Below are positions 16,895-25,681 of a DNA stretch of 64,000 bases, piece after piece. The first letter of the stretch is position 1. Every line of letters begins with the position of its first letter. Under the pieces are notes generated by a model. That model was not told the origin of the DNA. It made no database searches and saw only the letters and a program-made list of their open reading frames with translations. The stretch is from Bacillota bacterium (GTDB lineage Bacteria > Bacillota > Desulfotomaculia > Desulfotomaculales > Pelotomaculaceae), in NCBI GenBank assembly GCA_029555205.1, contig JAKPTB010000080.1:141724-205723 (forward strand). The letters are read 5' to 3'. The translations under genes were made by a program, and so were the position numbers.

Positions 16895-16922
16895 TAAATA
16901 TGACCGTTCCGGTAAAATATAC
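16895..16922 (-). promoter_or_regulatory. Sigma-E-like promoter for the spoIIIA operon
   Basis: On the minus strand GTATATT (16916-16922), a 13-base spacer and CATATTTA (16895-16902). This resembles the sigma-E consensus (a -35 ending ATATT and a -10 starting CATA). Sigma-E control of spoIIIA is established in B. subtilis, which raises the likelihood. The start codon is 32 bases further on, with GGGAGGG between. Confidence 0.55.
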
Positions 16923-17053
16923 CAAGGAATCGCGGACCCGGTGAAATCTAGTACTGCCGGCGGCAATGCGTTTTCCCCCTGTCACAAAAAAGGCCTTCCC
17001 TGTATATTTTGTTAATAGGTATTTGCTAATTTTATTCTGGGATGTGAGCAGCT

Positions 17054-17428
17054 GTGTGGGAGAAAAACAGTGAGCCCGGGGTATTTGTTTTCCCGCTGCC
17101 GGCGGAATTAGAAAAGCGTTATATAGAATGGGCCAGTTCCTTCCAGTTCAATGAGAAGGCCTTGCTTGAGCTGCAGGAAAAGGGCTACACACCACTCTTT
17201 ATCCCTGTTTTTCCCGGCGGCGCGGCTCCGGATTGCCCTGCTGGTTCCGGGGGGAATCCCTGGGACGGGGGTGCCCAAAGACAGCCCCTGGTGAACCCTT
17301 ACATTTTATTTTTAATCTTAATTTTGCTCGTGCTCAGTTTTAAAAAGGACCAGATTCTGGCGGCAGTTCGCAGGTTTCTCCTGAAATCCAATCAGAAAGA
17401 CCCGGAAGAAAACCAGACTTTAAAATAA
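17054..17428 (+). CDS. Hypothetical protein with C-terminal membrane helix
   Basis: A 124-residue protein I do not recognise. It begins with GTG behind a GGATGTGA-like site. The N-terminal 55 residues are soluble (FPLPAELEKRYIEWASSFQ, EKGYTPLFIPVFPG), a Gly/Pro-rich linker follows, then one strong membrane segment (PYILFLILILLVLSF, about residues 82-97) and a basic tail (KKDQILAAVRRFLLKSNQK), suggesting a C-tail-anchored protein with its N-terminus outside or inside by topology not determined. It is the only plus-strand gene in the first 41 kb and lies divergently from spoIIIAA. It ends before a strong bidirectional terminator. A role in sporulation is suggested only by position. Confidence 0.7.
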   Translation: MWEKNSEPGVFVFPLPAELEKRYIEWASSFQFNEKALLELQEKGYTPLFIPVFPGGAAPDCPAGSGGNPWDGGAQRQPLVNPYILFLILILLVLSFKKDQILAAVRRFLLKSNQKDPEENQTLK

Positions 17429-17458
17429 TAAACAAGAAATAAAAAGTAAAAAGCTAAA

Positions 17459-17500
17459 AAAAAGAGAGCGGCCAGGCTAAAAGCTGCCGCTCTCTTTTTA
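17459..17500. terminator. Strong bidirectional terminator
   Basis: AAAGAGAGCGGC (17461-17472) pairs with GCCGCTCTCTTT (from 17486), flanked by A-runs on the left and T-runs on the right. It serves the convergent plus-strand gene ending at 17428 and the minus-strand gene ending at 17523. Confidence 0.9.
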
Positions 17501-17522
17501 AATATTCAATCCTTTAAATCTT

Positions 17523-17987
17523 TTAAATATCCTCTTCCGTCTCCGTGGACCCGAGCCTGGTACTGTCTTCTCCCGCAAGCATTTCCTTATTTGCCGGCTG
17601 GTAGCTATTGTCATCATTCACAAAAACGACTTCATCACAATTGGGGCAGGTCACTTCCACAATGTCGTCGTCTTGCAGAATGTCTGATTCAAAGCACACA
17701 GTTTCCCCGCATTTCGGGCAGTCCACCTCGAGATAATCCGCTCCGCAGATACAGTGTTCCGCATCGTTTTCAAAGACCTCGTCTTCAAGTTGATACAGGT
17801 CTTCGTCAATACTCTCAAGATAATCTTCCAACTGTTCCTGTCCCTCGGCGAGATCGCCTACAGAGTCCGCAAATTCATCCAGAACTTCGATAATGCCCCG
17901 GAGTAGCTTTCCTTCTTTGCTCTCACCCAACTCAAGTCCTGTGGATAGTCCTTGAAGATAGGCCACTCTGGTCTTCAGATCGTTCAT
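17523..17987 (-). CDS. CD1247-type protein with coiled coil and zinc-ribbon-like Cys pairs
   Basis: A 154-residue acidic protein. Residues 1-75 form helices (LKTRVAYLQGLSTGLELGES, GQEQLEDYLESIDEDLYQLE) matching the CD1247 N-terminal domain of clostridia. Residues 80-125 contain Cys pairs (CICGADY, VDCPKCGETVCFE, VTCPNCDEVVF) like one or two zinc ribbons. The C-terminus is short and disordered. The gene lies between spoIIIA and efp, its conserved position in Peptococcaceae. The function is unknown. Confidence 0.82.
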   Translation of the reverse strand: MNDLKTRVAYLQGLSTGLELGESKEGKLLRGIIEVLDEFADSVGDLAEGQEQLEDYLESIDEDLYQLEDEVFENDAEHCICGADYLEVDCPKCGETVCFESDILQDDDIVEVTCPNCDEVVFVNDDNSYQPANKEMLAGEDSTRLGSTETEEDI

Positions 17988-18088
17988 CTGGAAGCACCCC
18001 CTGTTAAAGTAGTCGCGTGGCTAAATTTGGCTGTCTTAGTATGTCTCTGTGCAGGGGGTTTTAAACATGATTTTTTATTTTTGTATTC

Positions 18089-18646
18089 TTAAGCCCTTTT
18101 AATATAATTACCGGTTCTGGTGTCAATCTGGAGCCGGTCTCCTACATTGATGAAAAAAGGCACCTGTACCACTGCGCCGGTTTCCATAACAGCAGGCTTG
18201 GAGCCGCCGGAAGCAGTATCGCCTTTGATTCCCGGAGCCGTTTCCACAACTTCCAGCTCGACGAAATTGGGCAACTCCACTCCGATTGACTTGCCCTGGA
18301 AAGTTAGAATATGGATATTCATGTTTTCCTTCAAGTATTTCACAGTGTCTCCCAGCTGTTCAGCGGTCATGGCCAACTGGTCGTAGGTCTCCATATCCAT
18401 AAAGTTGTAGTCCTTGCCATCGTTGTAAAGGTACTGTACCTCGCGCCTTTCAACTCTCGCCTTGGGTATTTTTTCTCCGGCGTTAAAGGTTTTTTCAATC
18501 ATACCCCCGGTCCGTACGTTTTTAAGTTTGGATCTGACAAAGGCCGAACCTTTGCCGGGTTTCACATGTTGAAATTCGATAACCTGGTAGACATCTCCCT
18601 CCAGCTCAATCGTAAGGCCAGTTTTAAATTCATTTGTAGAAATCAA
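18089..18646 (-). CDS. efp: Translation elongation factor P
   Basis: EF-P of 185 residues, the normal length, when started at TTG (18644-18646), giving (M)[24 protein letters not shown] lies 7 bases upstream. A TTG two codons further up is too close to that site. The KOW-like N-domain holds the loop [13 protein letters not shown] with the lysine that is modified in many bacteria; two OB domains follow, ending [23 protein letters not shown] relieves ribosomes stalled on polyproline; Pro-rich linkers occur in several proteins of this window. It follows pepP closely in the aroQ-pepP-efp group. Confidence 0.96.
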   Translation of the reverse strand: MISTNEFKTGLTIELEGDVYQVIEFQHVKPGKGSAFVRSKLKNVRTGGMIEKTFNAGEKIPKARVERREVQYLYNDGKDYNFMDMETYDQLAMTAEQLGDTVKYLKENMNIHILTFQGKSIGVELPNFVELEVVETAPGIKGDTASGGSKPAVMETGAVVQVPFFINVGDRLQIDTRTGNYIKRA

Positions 18647-18669
18647 AGCCAAACCCCTCCATTAAGAAT

Positions 18670-19743
18670 TTATGATAATGACAATAAATTTTCCTTGGGA
18701 GTGCGGGTCAGAACCCTGCAGCCACCGTTCAGCACAAGCACCGTATCCTCAATGCGTACTCCGCCCCAGCCGGGCAGATAGATTCCGGGTTCGATTGTAA
18801 CGACCATCCCCTCCTCCAGAAGGGACTGGTCTTTGGCAGACAGCCGGGGTTTCTCGTGGATGCTGAGACCCACTCCGTGACCTGTGCCGTGGCCGAACTG
18901 TTTTCCATACCCCGCCTGTTCAATAATTCTCCTGGCAGCGCCGTCGACATCCGAGGCCTTGATCCCGGCCCGCAGGGATTCTATGGCACTCATCTGGGCT
19001 TCGAGGACAAGCTGATAGATTTCCTCCTGCTTTTTTTCGGGCCTGCCCAGGACCACTGTCCGGGTGATATCAGAGTGGTATCCGTTGTAGACCGCCCCGA
19101 AGTCCAGTGTGACAAAGTCACCCGGGGCCATAATCCTGGAGGAGGCAACTCCGTGGGGCAGGGCGGAACGGTATCCCGAGGCGACAATTGTTTTAAAGGC
19201 GGCGCCCTCCGCGCCCAGCCGCCGCATGAAATATTCCAGCTGCAGGGCCACTTCCCTCTCGGGCACACCGGGCCGGATGAGCGGAAGAACCTCCTTGAAA
19301 GCCTCATCAGCAAGGCGCACTGCCTCCTCAATAAAGGCTGTCTCGTCTTTGTCCTTGCGCGCCCGGAGTTCTTCCACCAGCCCGTCAACTGTTTTTAATT
19401 CCACCCCGCCGAGTTTCTCCTTCAATGTCTGAAACTGGTTGTAGGTCAGGTAATCCCCTTCTAGGCCCAGCAGGCTAATTCCTTCGCCCGTTAAATATTC
19501 CCGCAAAACCTCTGAACTCTCGCCGGAAGTCTCTATGACTTGATAATCGGGGCATTCCCGGGCTGCCTGTCCGGTATAACGAAAATCTGTAAATAAATAG
19601 CTGTTGTTCAGGCCCAGCAGGAGGCTGCCGGCCGTACCGGTGAAACCGCTCAGGTAAAAACGGTTTTCCGGGTTCGTGATATATAACGCTTCCACTCCTG
19701 CTCCAGCAAAACGTTCACGCAGCTTTTCGATCCTTTCTTTCAA
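18670..19743 (-). CDS. pepP: Xaa-Pro aminopeptidase (M24B)
   Basis: A 357-residue M24 peptidase. The N-terminal creatinase-type domain (about 1-125) precedes the pita-bread catalytic domain. Metal ligands are visible: Asp pair in [18 protein letters not shown], His in [15 protein letters not shown], Glu in [19 protein letters not shown]. It removes N-terminal residues preceding proline, in the cytoplasm. It overlaps aroQ by four bases and lies 24 bases from efp; this aroQ-pepP-efp order is common in Firmicutes. Confidence 0.93.
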   Translation of the reverse strand: MKERIEKLRERFAGAGVEALYITNPENRFYLSGFTGTAGSLLLGLNNSYLFTDFRYTGQAARECPDYQVIETSGESSEVLREYLTGEGISLLGLEGDYLTYNQFQTLKEKLGGVELKTVDGLVEELRARKDKDETAFIEEAVRLADEAFKEVLPLIRPGVPEREVALQLEYFMRRLGAEGAAFKTIVASGYRSALPHGVASSRIMAPGDFVTLDFGAVYNGYHSDITRTVVLGRPEKKQEEIYQLVLEAQMSAIESLRAGIKASDVDGAARRIIEQAGYGKQFGHGTGHGVGLSIHEKPRLSAKDQSLLEEGMVVTIEPGIYLPGWGGVRIEDTVLVLNGGCRVLTRTPKENLLSLS

Positions 19744-20192
19744 TTCCCCTGCTCCTTCCCGGCGCCTGCCAGCGTAACCGCAGCACGCAAAGCCAGTAGG
19801 TAGCCGGTAAGACCAAGTCCGCTGATTTGCCCGGCAGCTGCCGGGGCGATAACCGAGTACCTGCGAAAAGCTTCCCGCGCGTAGATGTTGGTAAGGTGAA
19901 CTTCAATAACCGGAATGCCCAGGGCAGCTACAGCGTCACGCAGGGCGTAACTGTAATGGGTGTAAGCCCCGGGGTTGAAAACAACGGCGTTCATTTCCCG
20001 CGCGGCGTCCTGCAGGTGATCAATTAACTGTCCCTCGCAATTTGACTGGCGGCACTCGACAGCAGCACCAAGTTCCGCTGCCAGATCCGCCAAACTCCGG
20101 TTGATCTGTTCAAGGGTCAAATCTCCATAAAGGGAAGGTTCCCGGCTGCCCAGAAAATTCAGATTGGGGCCGTGCAGTACCAGTATTTTCAA
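19740..20192 (-). CDS. aroQ: Type II 3-dehydroquinate dehydratase
   Basis: A 150-residue type II dehydroquinase: [18 protein letters not shown] with the catalytic Tyr, [16 protein letters not shown], and VIEVHLTN with the catalytic His. The usual QSN(H/S)EG is QSNCEG here. It converts 3-dehydroquinate to 3-dehydroshikimate. The start is TTG after AGAGGTG. The other shikimate genes (aroB, aroK, aroC, aroE) are about 16 kb away at 36.4-40.2 kb, so the pathway is split around the pilus locus. Confidence 0.95.
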   Translation of the reverse strand: MKILVLHGPNLNFLGSREPSLYGDLTLEQINRSLADLAAELGAAVECRQSNCEGQLIDHLQDAAREMNAVVFNPGAYTHYSYALRDAVAALGIPVIEVHLTNIYAREAFRRYSVIAPAAAGQISGLGLTGYLLALRAAVTLAGAGKEQGN

Positions 20193-20332
20193 TTAATAGC
20201 ACCTCTTAAAACGCACCCCGCCCGCGCTGGTGACATTTTACCATAATTTGCTCACAGTCGCCAGAAAGAACAAAGAGCATTAAACTTTATTTTAGACAAT
20301 CAAAGTTTTCACTGTCTCCATATATTACCAGG

Positions 20333-20371
20333 GTGGACAATAAGCAATAAACTTTATTGCTTATTGTCCAC
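20333..20371. repeat. 39-bp perfect palindrome at the 3' end of tldE
   Basis: Two exact 19-base arms (20333-20351 and 20353-20371) around a single C. The left part of the tldE reading frame (its last three sense codons and the stop) lies inside the arm. There is no T-run on either side, so it is not a standard terminator. It could form a long RNA hairpin protecting the 3' end, or be a protein-binding or recombination site. Confidence 0.85.
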
Positions 20372-21707
20372 TAAGCGTCATTTCAGATATCCTCAAGGTG
20401 GGTGACCCCCTGCTCCCGAAAAAATTCAGATCGTTTCCCACAGCATTCACCCCCGCCAATAGATCCATAATATTTCCGCCCAGGGCCATTCCCCGTACAG
20501 GCCTGGTCAACTGGCCCTTTTCAATTAACAGGCCGGACACGCCCACTGAAAAATCCCCGGAAATGGGGTTTGCCGTGTGCATCCCCATAACTTCAGTGAT
20601 GTAAATGCCCTTTTCCAGTTCCGAGAACAGCTGTTCCGCCGGAACTGAGCCGGGTTTAATAAAAATATTTGTAACGCCCACTTCAGGCGTTCCCTTAAAT
20701 GAATTGCGGACGCCGTTACCTGTGGAACAAACGCCGTCTTTAGCCGCCGTGTAGGTATTGTACAGATACCCTTTAAGCACTCCATCTTCAATGAGGACGG
20801 TACGGGAGGTGGCCACACCCTCACCGTCAAAGGGGGCTGAGGCGATCCCCCCGGGCAGGGTTCCGTCGTCAATAACCGTTATTTTACCGGAGGCAACCTC
20901 TGTATCTTTTTTTCCTGCAAAAAGGGAGCGGCCTTTTTGAACTGCTTCTGAAGTAAGGGCCGTGCTGATCAGGTCGAGAAACCCTGCCGCCACGTAAGGA
21001 TCCAGCACAACCGGAGTTTTGCGCGTCGTCACCGGCCTGGCCCCGAGCATCCGGACAGCCTGCCCGGCAGCTTTACGGCCCACTTCTTCCGGTTTTAAGG
21101 AATGGTATTTCAAATTGAAATCAAGGTCAAATCCGGTCTGACTGTCGTCTCCTTCGCCCGCAGTCAGGGCCAGGTAAATTCCGCAGTAGGCCCCTTTATA
21201 AGAGAGTTTCAAGCCCAGGTTATTGGCAATAATGACTTCCTCTTCCCCGTCCAGGTAAGTAGAGCTTTCGATTATTTTTACCCTGGGGTCGAAGGACCTG
21301 GCTGCTTCTTCCATGGATTTGGCCAGGTCAATTTTTTCTTCGACTGTGGTTTCCCTGATCGCCGGGTCGTAAATATCCAACTCCGGGTAAAAAACACCTG
21401 GTGAGGGAAGCTGCAGAAACGGGTCTTCGGCAGTTAACCCGCAATTTGCAATAGCCTGTGCTGCGGCTTCCTTAACTCCGGCAGGGCTCAAATCCGTGCT
21501 GAAGGAAAAACCGGTACGGCTGTCACGCACTACCCGCAGGCCCATGCCGCGGTTCCCGGCAAGCTTCATGGTCTCAACGCGGCCTTCCCTTACTTCGATC
21601 TTAAGTTCTTTGGAATTGCAGATATAAGCTTCGGCTAATTGGGCGCCCATCCTGATTGCGCTGGTAATGGCCGCTTCAGCAGTGCCCAAAAATGCTTCAT
21701 TTTCCAC
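20361..21707 (-). CDS. tldE: TldE/PmbA family metallopeptidase-related subunit
   Basis: A 448-residue PmbA/TldE protein. The N-domain (ELKIEVREGRVETMKLAGNRG, GLRVVRDSRTGFSFSTD) and the C-domain (KTPVVLDPYVAAGFLDLIS, KGYLYNTYTAAKDGVCSTGNG) are typical, and it lacks the HExxxH zinc motif that TldD has. TldD and TldE form a heterodimeric protease that degrades unfolded peptides and matures some modified peptides. Its partner tldD lies about 0.9 kb upstream, separated by two small genes. The end of the gene lies in a perfect palindrome. Confidence 0.9.
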   Translation of the reverse strand: MENEAFLGTAEAAITSAIRMGAQLAEAYICNSKELKIEVREGRVETMKLAGNRGMGLRVVRDSRTGFSFSTDLSPAGVKEAAAQAIANCGLTAEDPFLQLPSPGVFYPELDIYDPAIRETTVEEKIDLAKSMEEAARSFDPRVKIIESSTYLDGEEEVIIANNLGLKLSYKGAYCGIYLALTAGEGDDSQTGFDLDFNLKYHSLKPEEVGRKAAGQAVRMLGARPVTTRKTPVVLDPYVAAGFLDLISTALTSEAVQKGRSLFAGKKDTEVASGKITVIDDGTLPGGIASAPFDGEGVATSRTVLIEDGVLKGYLYNTYTAAKDGVCSTGNGVRNSFKGTPEVGVTNIFIKPGSVPAEQLFSELEKGIYITEVMGMHTANPISGDFSVGVSGLLIEKGQLTRPVRGMALGGNIMDLLAGVNAVGNDLNFFGSRGSPTLRISEMTLSGQ

Positions 21708-21877
21708 AGATTCAGCTCCCTTCCCTGTTCCCGTCAGGCCAAAAAAGTGCCGTTAAGCTGGTTATGTTTATTATTCATTTTTTTAGCTTTTACTATAAGC
21801 TGCATAAGTATAATTCAATATCAGTCAAAATATTCCTTTATATTTGAAATAGTTTTGCCGGCTTAACTATGATTTTG

Positions 21878-21905
21878 TAAAAAAAAACTGCCCCGTTGGC
21901 AGTTT
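21878..21905 (-). terminator. Intrinsic terminator of the YabG-like gene
   Basis: On the minus strand AACTGCC-AACGG-GGCAGTT followed by a run of T. The stem (21886-21892 with 21898-21904) overlaps the stop codon of the small YabG-like gene. Confidence 0.9.
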
Positions 21906-22116
21906 AGTGAACAAACACTGGCGTGGTCAGGGCAAAAAGGTGTCTTGCCGAAATGGGGGCAAGATCCTGTACCGCTGCTTCCACAATGAGGCTGGGGTCC
22001 AGGAGGGCCAGGATGGCCACCCTTTCACCTGTAGCCTGGTTTGTATAAAAACCAATAATGCAAAACTGCATGTCCTCTCCGTAAATCTTCCTGGTAACGA
22101 TATCCCCGATTTTCAT
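21904..22116 (-). CDS. Small protein resembling the N-terminal domain of sporulation protease YabG
   Basis: A 70-residue protein, MKIGDIVTRKIYGEDMQFCI at the start. This matches the first strand-rich domain of YabG (KxGDIVxRKSYxxDxxF), but the protease part (another 200 or so residues) is absent, and a terminator follows directly, so the short form is the whole gene. ATG at 22114-22116 behind GGGGGTACGGAG. It may be a free-standing YabG-N paralogue with a binding role in spore coat or mother-cell biology, or a decayed copy. The frame is open and well behaved, so I favour a real gene. Confidence 0.65.
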   Translation of the reverse strand: MKIGDIVTRKIYGEDMQFCIIGFYTNQATGERVAILALLDPSLIVEAAVQDLAPISARHLFALTTPVFVH

Positions 22117-22288
22117 CTCCGTACCCCCTGTGAAACCGGTGCGAATCACAATAAATCTCAGCTCTTTTAATATACTTTATACATATGCCTTTAGAATTGG
22201 AGTTGTGTATGAAAACCAACGGTTATAAAACCACAATATACCACCATCTAAGGGTACTAACTGACTTACCGGTTACCATGTTTAATGT

Positions 22289-22320
22289 AAAAATAAAAGA
22301 AGCGCCGCAGGGCAGCTTCC
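22289..22320 (-). terminator. Intrinsic terminator after the DUF3243 gene
   Basis: On the minus strand GAAGC(T)GCC-CTGC-GGCGCTTC, a stem with one bulged T, followed by TTTTATTTTT, immediately after the stop of the DUF3243 gene. Confidence 0.85.
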
Positions 22321-22321
22321 T

Positions 22322-22582
22322 TTAATGAACGTCCCGGTCAACCAATCTGGCGATCATCTTAGCCAGGACCCGCTTCTCGTCTTCCGAGCCAACTTCCCAT
22401 AATTCTTTCAATAATCGCTGCTCTCTGTTGCCCGGCTCAAAGTTGCCCGCCAAAAACTCACCAACCTGGTAGGCCATCTTGTTGATCAATTCATCCGGCA
22501 TGCCTATAAATTCGGCTGTATTAACAGCCCTGCCGAGGGTTTTCTTCCAATCATGCCAGCCCGTGTCAATTTCCATTCCCAT
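22322..22582 (-). CDS. DUF3243 protein (YmfJ-like)
   Basis: An 86-residue protein, MGMEIDTGWHDWKKTLGRAV at the start, then MPDELINKMAYQVGEFLAGN, NREQRLLKELWEVGSEDEKR and a final LAKMIARLVD. This matches Bacillus YmfJ (DUF3243). The ATG at 22580-22582 lies behind GGGAGGTG; the longer frame to 22639 has no site. Function unknown; in Bacillus ymfJ lies near sporulation and protease genes, and here it sits directly after tldD. Confidence 0.85.
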   Translation of the reverse strand: MGMEIDTGWHDWKKTLGRAVNTAEFIGMPDELINKMAYQVGEFLAGNFEPGNREQRLLKELWEVGSEDEKRVLAKMIARLVDRDVH

Positions 22583-22644
22583 GGCTGCACCTCCCGGCTC
22601 TATTATACCCTCTCGCAGCCGGATAATTCGTAAAACCAAATGGT

Positions 22645-24063
22645 CTAGATGCGCCTGATCTGTCCCTCAGGCCTGCCCCGGGTGGTACCGCCGACAATGA
22701 TTTCCTTGATGGCCAGAGTCGGCTGGGCGTCGCTTACAGGAACACCCTGACCGTCTTTACCGCAGGTGCCGATGGTGTAACCCAGGTCGCTTCCTACCAT
22801 TTCCACTATCCGCAAAACCTCGGGCCCATTTCCCGTCAGGGTTGCGCCCCTCACCATGGGACCGATTTGGCCGTCCTTGATCAGGTAGCCCTCCGCCACG
22901 TCAAAAACAAAATCCCCGGTGGTTGTGTTGACCTGGCCTCCACCCATTTTTTTTACCAGAAGCCCGTTTTTAGTCTCCCGGATGATTTGCTCCGGATTGG
23001 TTTTGCCCGGCGCTATATATGTGTTTCCCATTCTTGGAATAGGCTTGTGCTGGTAAGACTCCCTTCGCCCGTGGCCGTTGGAGGGTTTGCCTTCCCTGGA
23101 GGCGGACAGGCGGTCATATAAAAAGTCATTCAGCACACCTTTGTCAATCAGTTTAACCTTCCGGGAGGGTACCCCTTCGTCGTCATAGCGATAGGAGCCG
23201 TAACGTTGTTCAATGGTTGCATCGTCGACAACACTGACTTCTTTCGCTGCTACAACCTGGTCCCTTTTTCCGGCGTAAACCGAAGTACCCTTCTGGACCA
23301 GATCGGCTTCCAGACCGTGGCCGCAGGCCTCGTGAACCATGGTTCCACCGGCTTCCCCGGCCATAACCACAGGCATTTTCCCTGCCGGAGCCGGTTGCGC
23401 CTCCAGCATCTGCACAGCACGCCTGGCTGCTGCCGCAGCCACCTGTTCGGGGGGGCAGCCGGCAAAAAGCTCAAAACCACAGAGCCCGCCCACTGCCTCA
23501 TTGCCGGTCTGAATAACGGATCCCGAAGCCGCTACCGCCTGAACCACAAGCCGGGTGCGGATGCGCTCGTCTTCCACGTAATCCCCGGCGCTGTTGGCGA
23601 TAACAACCTTTTGCACCACGTCGCCGTACCCCACGATAACCTGTTTAATCAGGTCTCCGCCCTCCGTTCTGGCCGCGCGATCGGAGGCTTCTACCAGCGC
23701 GACCTTTCGTTCGGTAGGTACGTCCTCCGGGCGTTCCTTAAAAACAAAGTCAACCAGGGGCTTCACCCTGGTAAAATCCAGATTGATGCCTTTTTTTCCG
23801 CAAGCTGCGGCATGGCTGACAATTTTAGCCGCCCCGGTGAGGCCCTCCCGGGAAAGATCGTTCGTATAGGCGTAGGCTGTGGAATCTCCGCAGATGACCC
23901 GCAGACCTGCTCCCATCTCCACGCCGGTTTGTATTTTTTCAACTTTTCCCGCTTCACAGCGAATACCGGTGGTCTGTCTGTTTTCAATAAAAATATCCGA
24001 AAAATCACAGCCGTTGGCCGCTGCTGTGTCCAGCACTTCTTTTAACAATTGTTTATCCACCAA
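22645..24063 (-). CDS. tldD: TldD metalloprotease
   Basis: About 472 residues. The zinc motif HEACGH is present in GTMVHEACGHGLEADLVQKG, followed by VVDDATIEQRYGSYRYDDEG and a C-terminal Cys in TIGTCGKDGQGVPVSD. I place the start at TTG (24061-24063), 7 bases after GAGGTG, giving (M)VDKQLLKEVLDTAA; an ATG 30 bases upstream would add residues unlike the family. It pairs with TldE. It follows pilO by 85 bases without a visible terminator, so it may be partly co-transcribed with the pilus genes. Confidence 0.92.
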   Translation of the reverse strand: MVDKQLLKEVLDTAAANGCDFSDIFIENRQTTGIRCEAGKVEKIQTGVEMGAGLRVICGDSTAYAYTNDLSREGLTGAAKIVSHAAACGKKGINLDFTRVKPLVDFVFKERPEDVPTERKVALVEASDRAARTEGGDLIKQVIVGYGDVVQKVVIANSAGDYVEDERIRTRLVVQAVAASGSVIQTGNEAVGGLCGFELFAGCPPEQVAAAAARRAVQMLEAQPAPAGKMPVVMAGEAGGTMVHEACGHGLEADLVQKGTSVYAGKRDQVVAAKEVSVVDDATIEQRYGSYRYDDEGVPSRKVKLIDKGVLNDFLYDRLSASREGKPSNGHGRRESYQHKPIPRMGNTYIAPGKTNPEQIIRETKNGLLVKKMGGGQVNTTTGDFVFDVAEGYLIKDGQIGPMVRGATLTGNGPEVLRIVEMVGSDLGYTIGTCGKDGQGVPVSDAQPTLAIKEIIVGGTTRGRPEGQIRRI

Positions 24064-24148
24064 AACCCCACACCTCAAAGTTATTATTTGCATCCGGCTA
24101 TTTTTGATACCGGCTTGATAATTTGATTTTGTTATCTTTTAACGTAAT

Positions 24149-25021
24149 TTATTTTTTAAGGATATATTCCGGCTCAGGTTGAACCGGCCTGGTTTGACCC
24201 TGATTGCCGGATTCCGGTGTGCCGTTATTTTCCTGTGGTGAGTTACTATTGTTACCTGCTCCGGGTAGCTGGCTGCCGTTTCCCGCTGTAACTTCGTCTG
24301 TATTACCCTGGGTGTCACCGTTTCCCGGTGAAACGTGAAGATGTTTTTCCAATTCCTGGACAGGTGCAAATGGACCTGCCTCCCGGAAGATGTTATACCG
24401 GCCTGTAAGCCACCTGTTGATGGAATCCAGTTGCAGGCGGGCCTGGGGTTCCTTCGAGGAATAGATCACGAATTCCACACTTGCCTTGACCATTCCGGAA
24501 GCGACAGCCTGGTTCTCCGGGTTTATTTTCTCAATTCTCATGCTCCGGATCTCAGCCAGGTTCAAATCGCTGATCCCTTTTAATATTTTTTCCAGCTCAT
24601 TACAAAAGGCCAGGATGTTGAGGTAATCACCTTCTGCAACGAGATTAAGGGGGAGTTCCAGGGAATAGGCATTCTCCTTGACTGCGGCCGGTACAATTTC
24701 AATAATGACAACTTTGTCGGAGAGTGATTTTAAACCCAAAAGGATGATGTCGGAGCCGTCTCTCATCTCGGTTGCAAACAACTTGCCCTTTTCTGCATAC
24801 TCGGCTTTTACTTTTTCCAGTTGAGCTGTTTCTGTGGTGAGGGAGGCTGCCGTGTTCTGGGCCCGGAACAGTTTGGTCCGCTGTTCGTCCAGTTCCGTTT
24901 TTACCTGATTGTAAGCCTTGAGCTGGGGATTGAAGATGTAATAATAAAAACAAAAGAAAACGGCTGTTCCCAGAAGCCCGAATAGGAGAAATTTTTCTCT
25001 TTTGCTCAGCCGGTTCCACAT
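24149..25021 (-). CDS. pilO: Type IV pilus inner-membrane protein PilO
   Basis: A 290-residue bitopic protein: short cytoplasmic start (WNRLSKREKFLLFG), one membrane helix (LLGTAVFFCFYYYIF), a coiled coil (QVKTELDEQRTKLFRAQNTA) and a ferredoxin-like periplasmic-type domain (LPLNLVAEGDYLNILAFCNEL). The C-terminal 70 residues are Gly/Asn/Gln/Pro-rich and disordered, unusual for PilO. It pairs with PilN and aligns the pilus platform. It directly abuts pilN (start 25021, stop 25022). Confidence 0.85.
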   Translation of the reverse strand: MWNRLSKREKFLLFGLLGTAVFFCFYYYIFNPQLKAYNQVKTELDEQRTKLFRAQNTAASLTTETAQLEKVKAEYAEKGKLFATEMRDGSDIILLGLKSLSDKVVIIEIVPAAVKENAYSLELPLNLVAEGDYLNILAFCNELEKILKGISDLNLAEIRSMRIEKINPENQAVASGMVKASVEFVIYSSKEPQARLQLDSINRWLTGRYNIFREAGPFAPVQELEKHLHVSPGNGDTQGNTDEVTAGNGSQLPGAGNNSNSPQENNGTPESGNQGQTRPVQPEPEYILKK

Positions 25022-25681
25022 TTAGACCTCATCCTTCAGGATAGTAGTGATCTCAAAACGATACCCCTGTTCATCGAGGCTGATCCTGTTCAGTTTTACT
25101 TCCTCAAAATAGGGAAGATAGTTTAAATTCATTACGAACACGCCAACAGAGGAGACCGTCAGGGAATAGCCCTTTAAAGTAATGGTATTGGGATGGGGCA
25201 GGCCGGCAGTCTTTGTTTCATCCTGTCCCGCCGGACTTCCGGTACTGTTTTGGGAATCGGCCGGCGGCGCACTGGCGGAAGCGCCGGGCGGCGGTGTTTC
25301 CGTCTCAACCGGCCTGCGCAGAATAGCCAGTTCTACCAGCCATGCATCAATGGGTATAATGCTGCTCAGGTCATCAAGGAGGACGGACCAGGTCTTCTGG
25401 TTTTGTAGAATCTCTGCGTATTCCTCCAGGGCCGCCTCCAGACCAATTCTTTCCTGCCGCATCTGTTCAACCCGCGACACCAGCGGAGCCAGGGCCTCCA
25501 GCTGGGCTGTGGTATCTTTAAGGTCGTTTTTCATGAAAGTATAATTGATTAAAAAAGCTCCGTAGCCGCCCAGCGTAAGGGCCAGGAAAAGCGTTGCGGC
25601 GCTGATTAGAACCAGGCGTTTAACATCAATGAGCCCTTCCCGCTGAAGTTTGGCGGGCAGCATATTGACCTTATACAACAT
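25022..25681 (-). CDS. pilN: Type IV pilus assembly protein PilN
   Basis: A 219-residue bitopic protein with the conserved cytoplasmic N-terminal peptide (YKVNMLPAKLQREGL) that binds PilM, one membrane helix (LVLISAATLFLALTLGGYG) and a coiled coil leading to a small folded domain (LPYFEEVKLNRISLDEQGYRF). A Ser/Pro-rich insert (PPPGASASAPPADSQNS) lies in the middle. It overlaps pilM by one base. Confidence 0.88.
   Translation of the reverse strand: MLYKVNMLPAKLQREGLIDVKRLVLISAATLFLALTLGGYGAFLINYTFMKNDLKDTTAQLEALAPLVSRVEQMRQERIGLEAALEEYAEILQNQKTWSVLLDDLSSIIPIDAWLVELAILRRPVETETPPPGASASAPPADSQNSTGSPAGQDETKTAGLPHPNTITLKGYSLTVSSVGVFVMNLNYLPYFEEVKLNRISLDEQGYRFEITTILKDEV

Noticed and set aside
23206..24045. 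A 279-codon open frame antisense to tldD
   Set aside because: A shadow of a GC-rich gene; no family resemblance, and tldD itself is certain.
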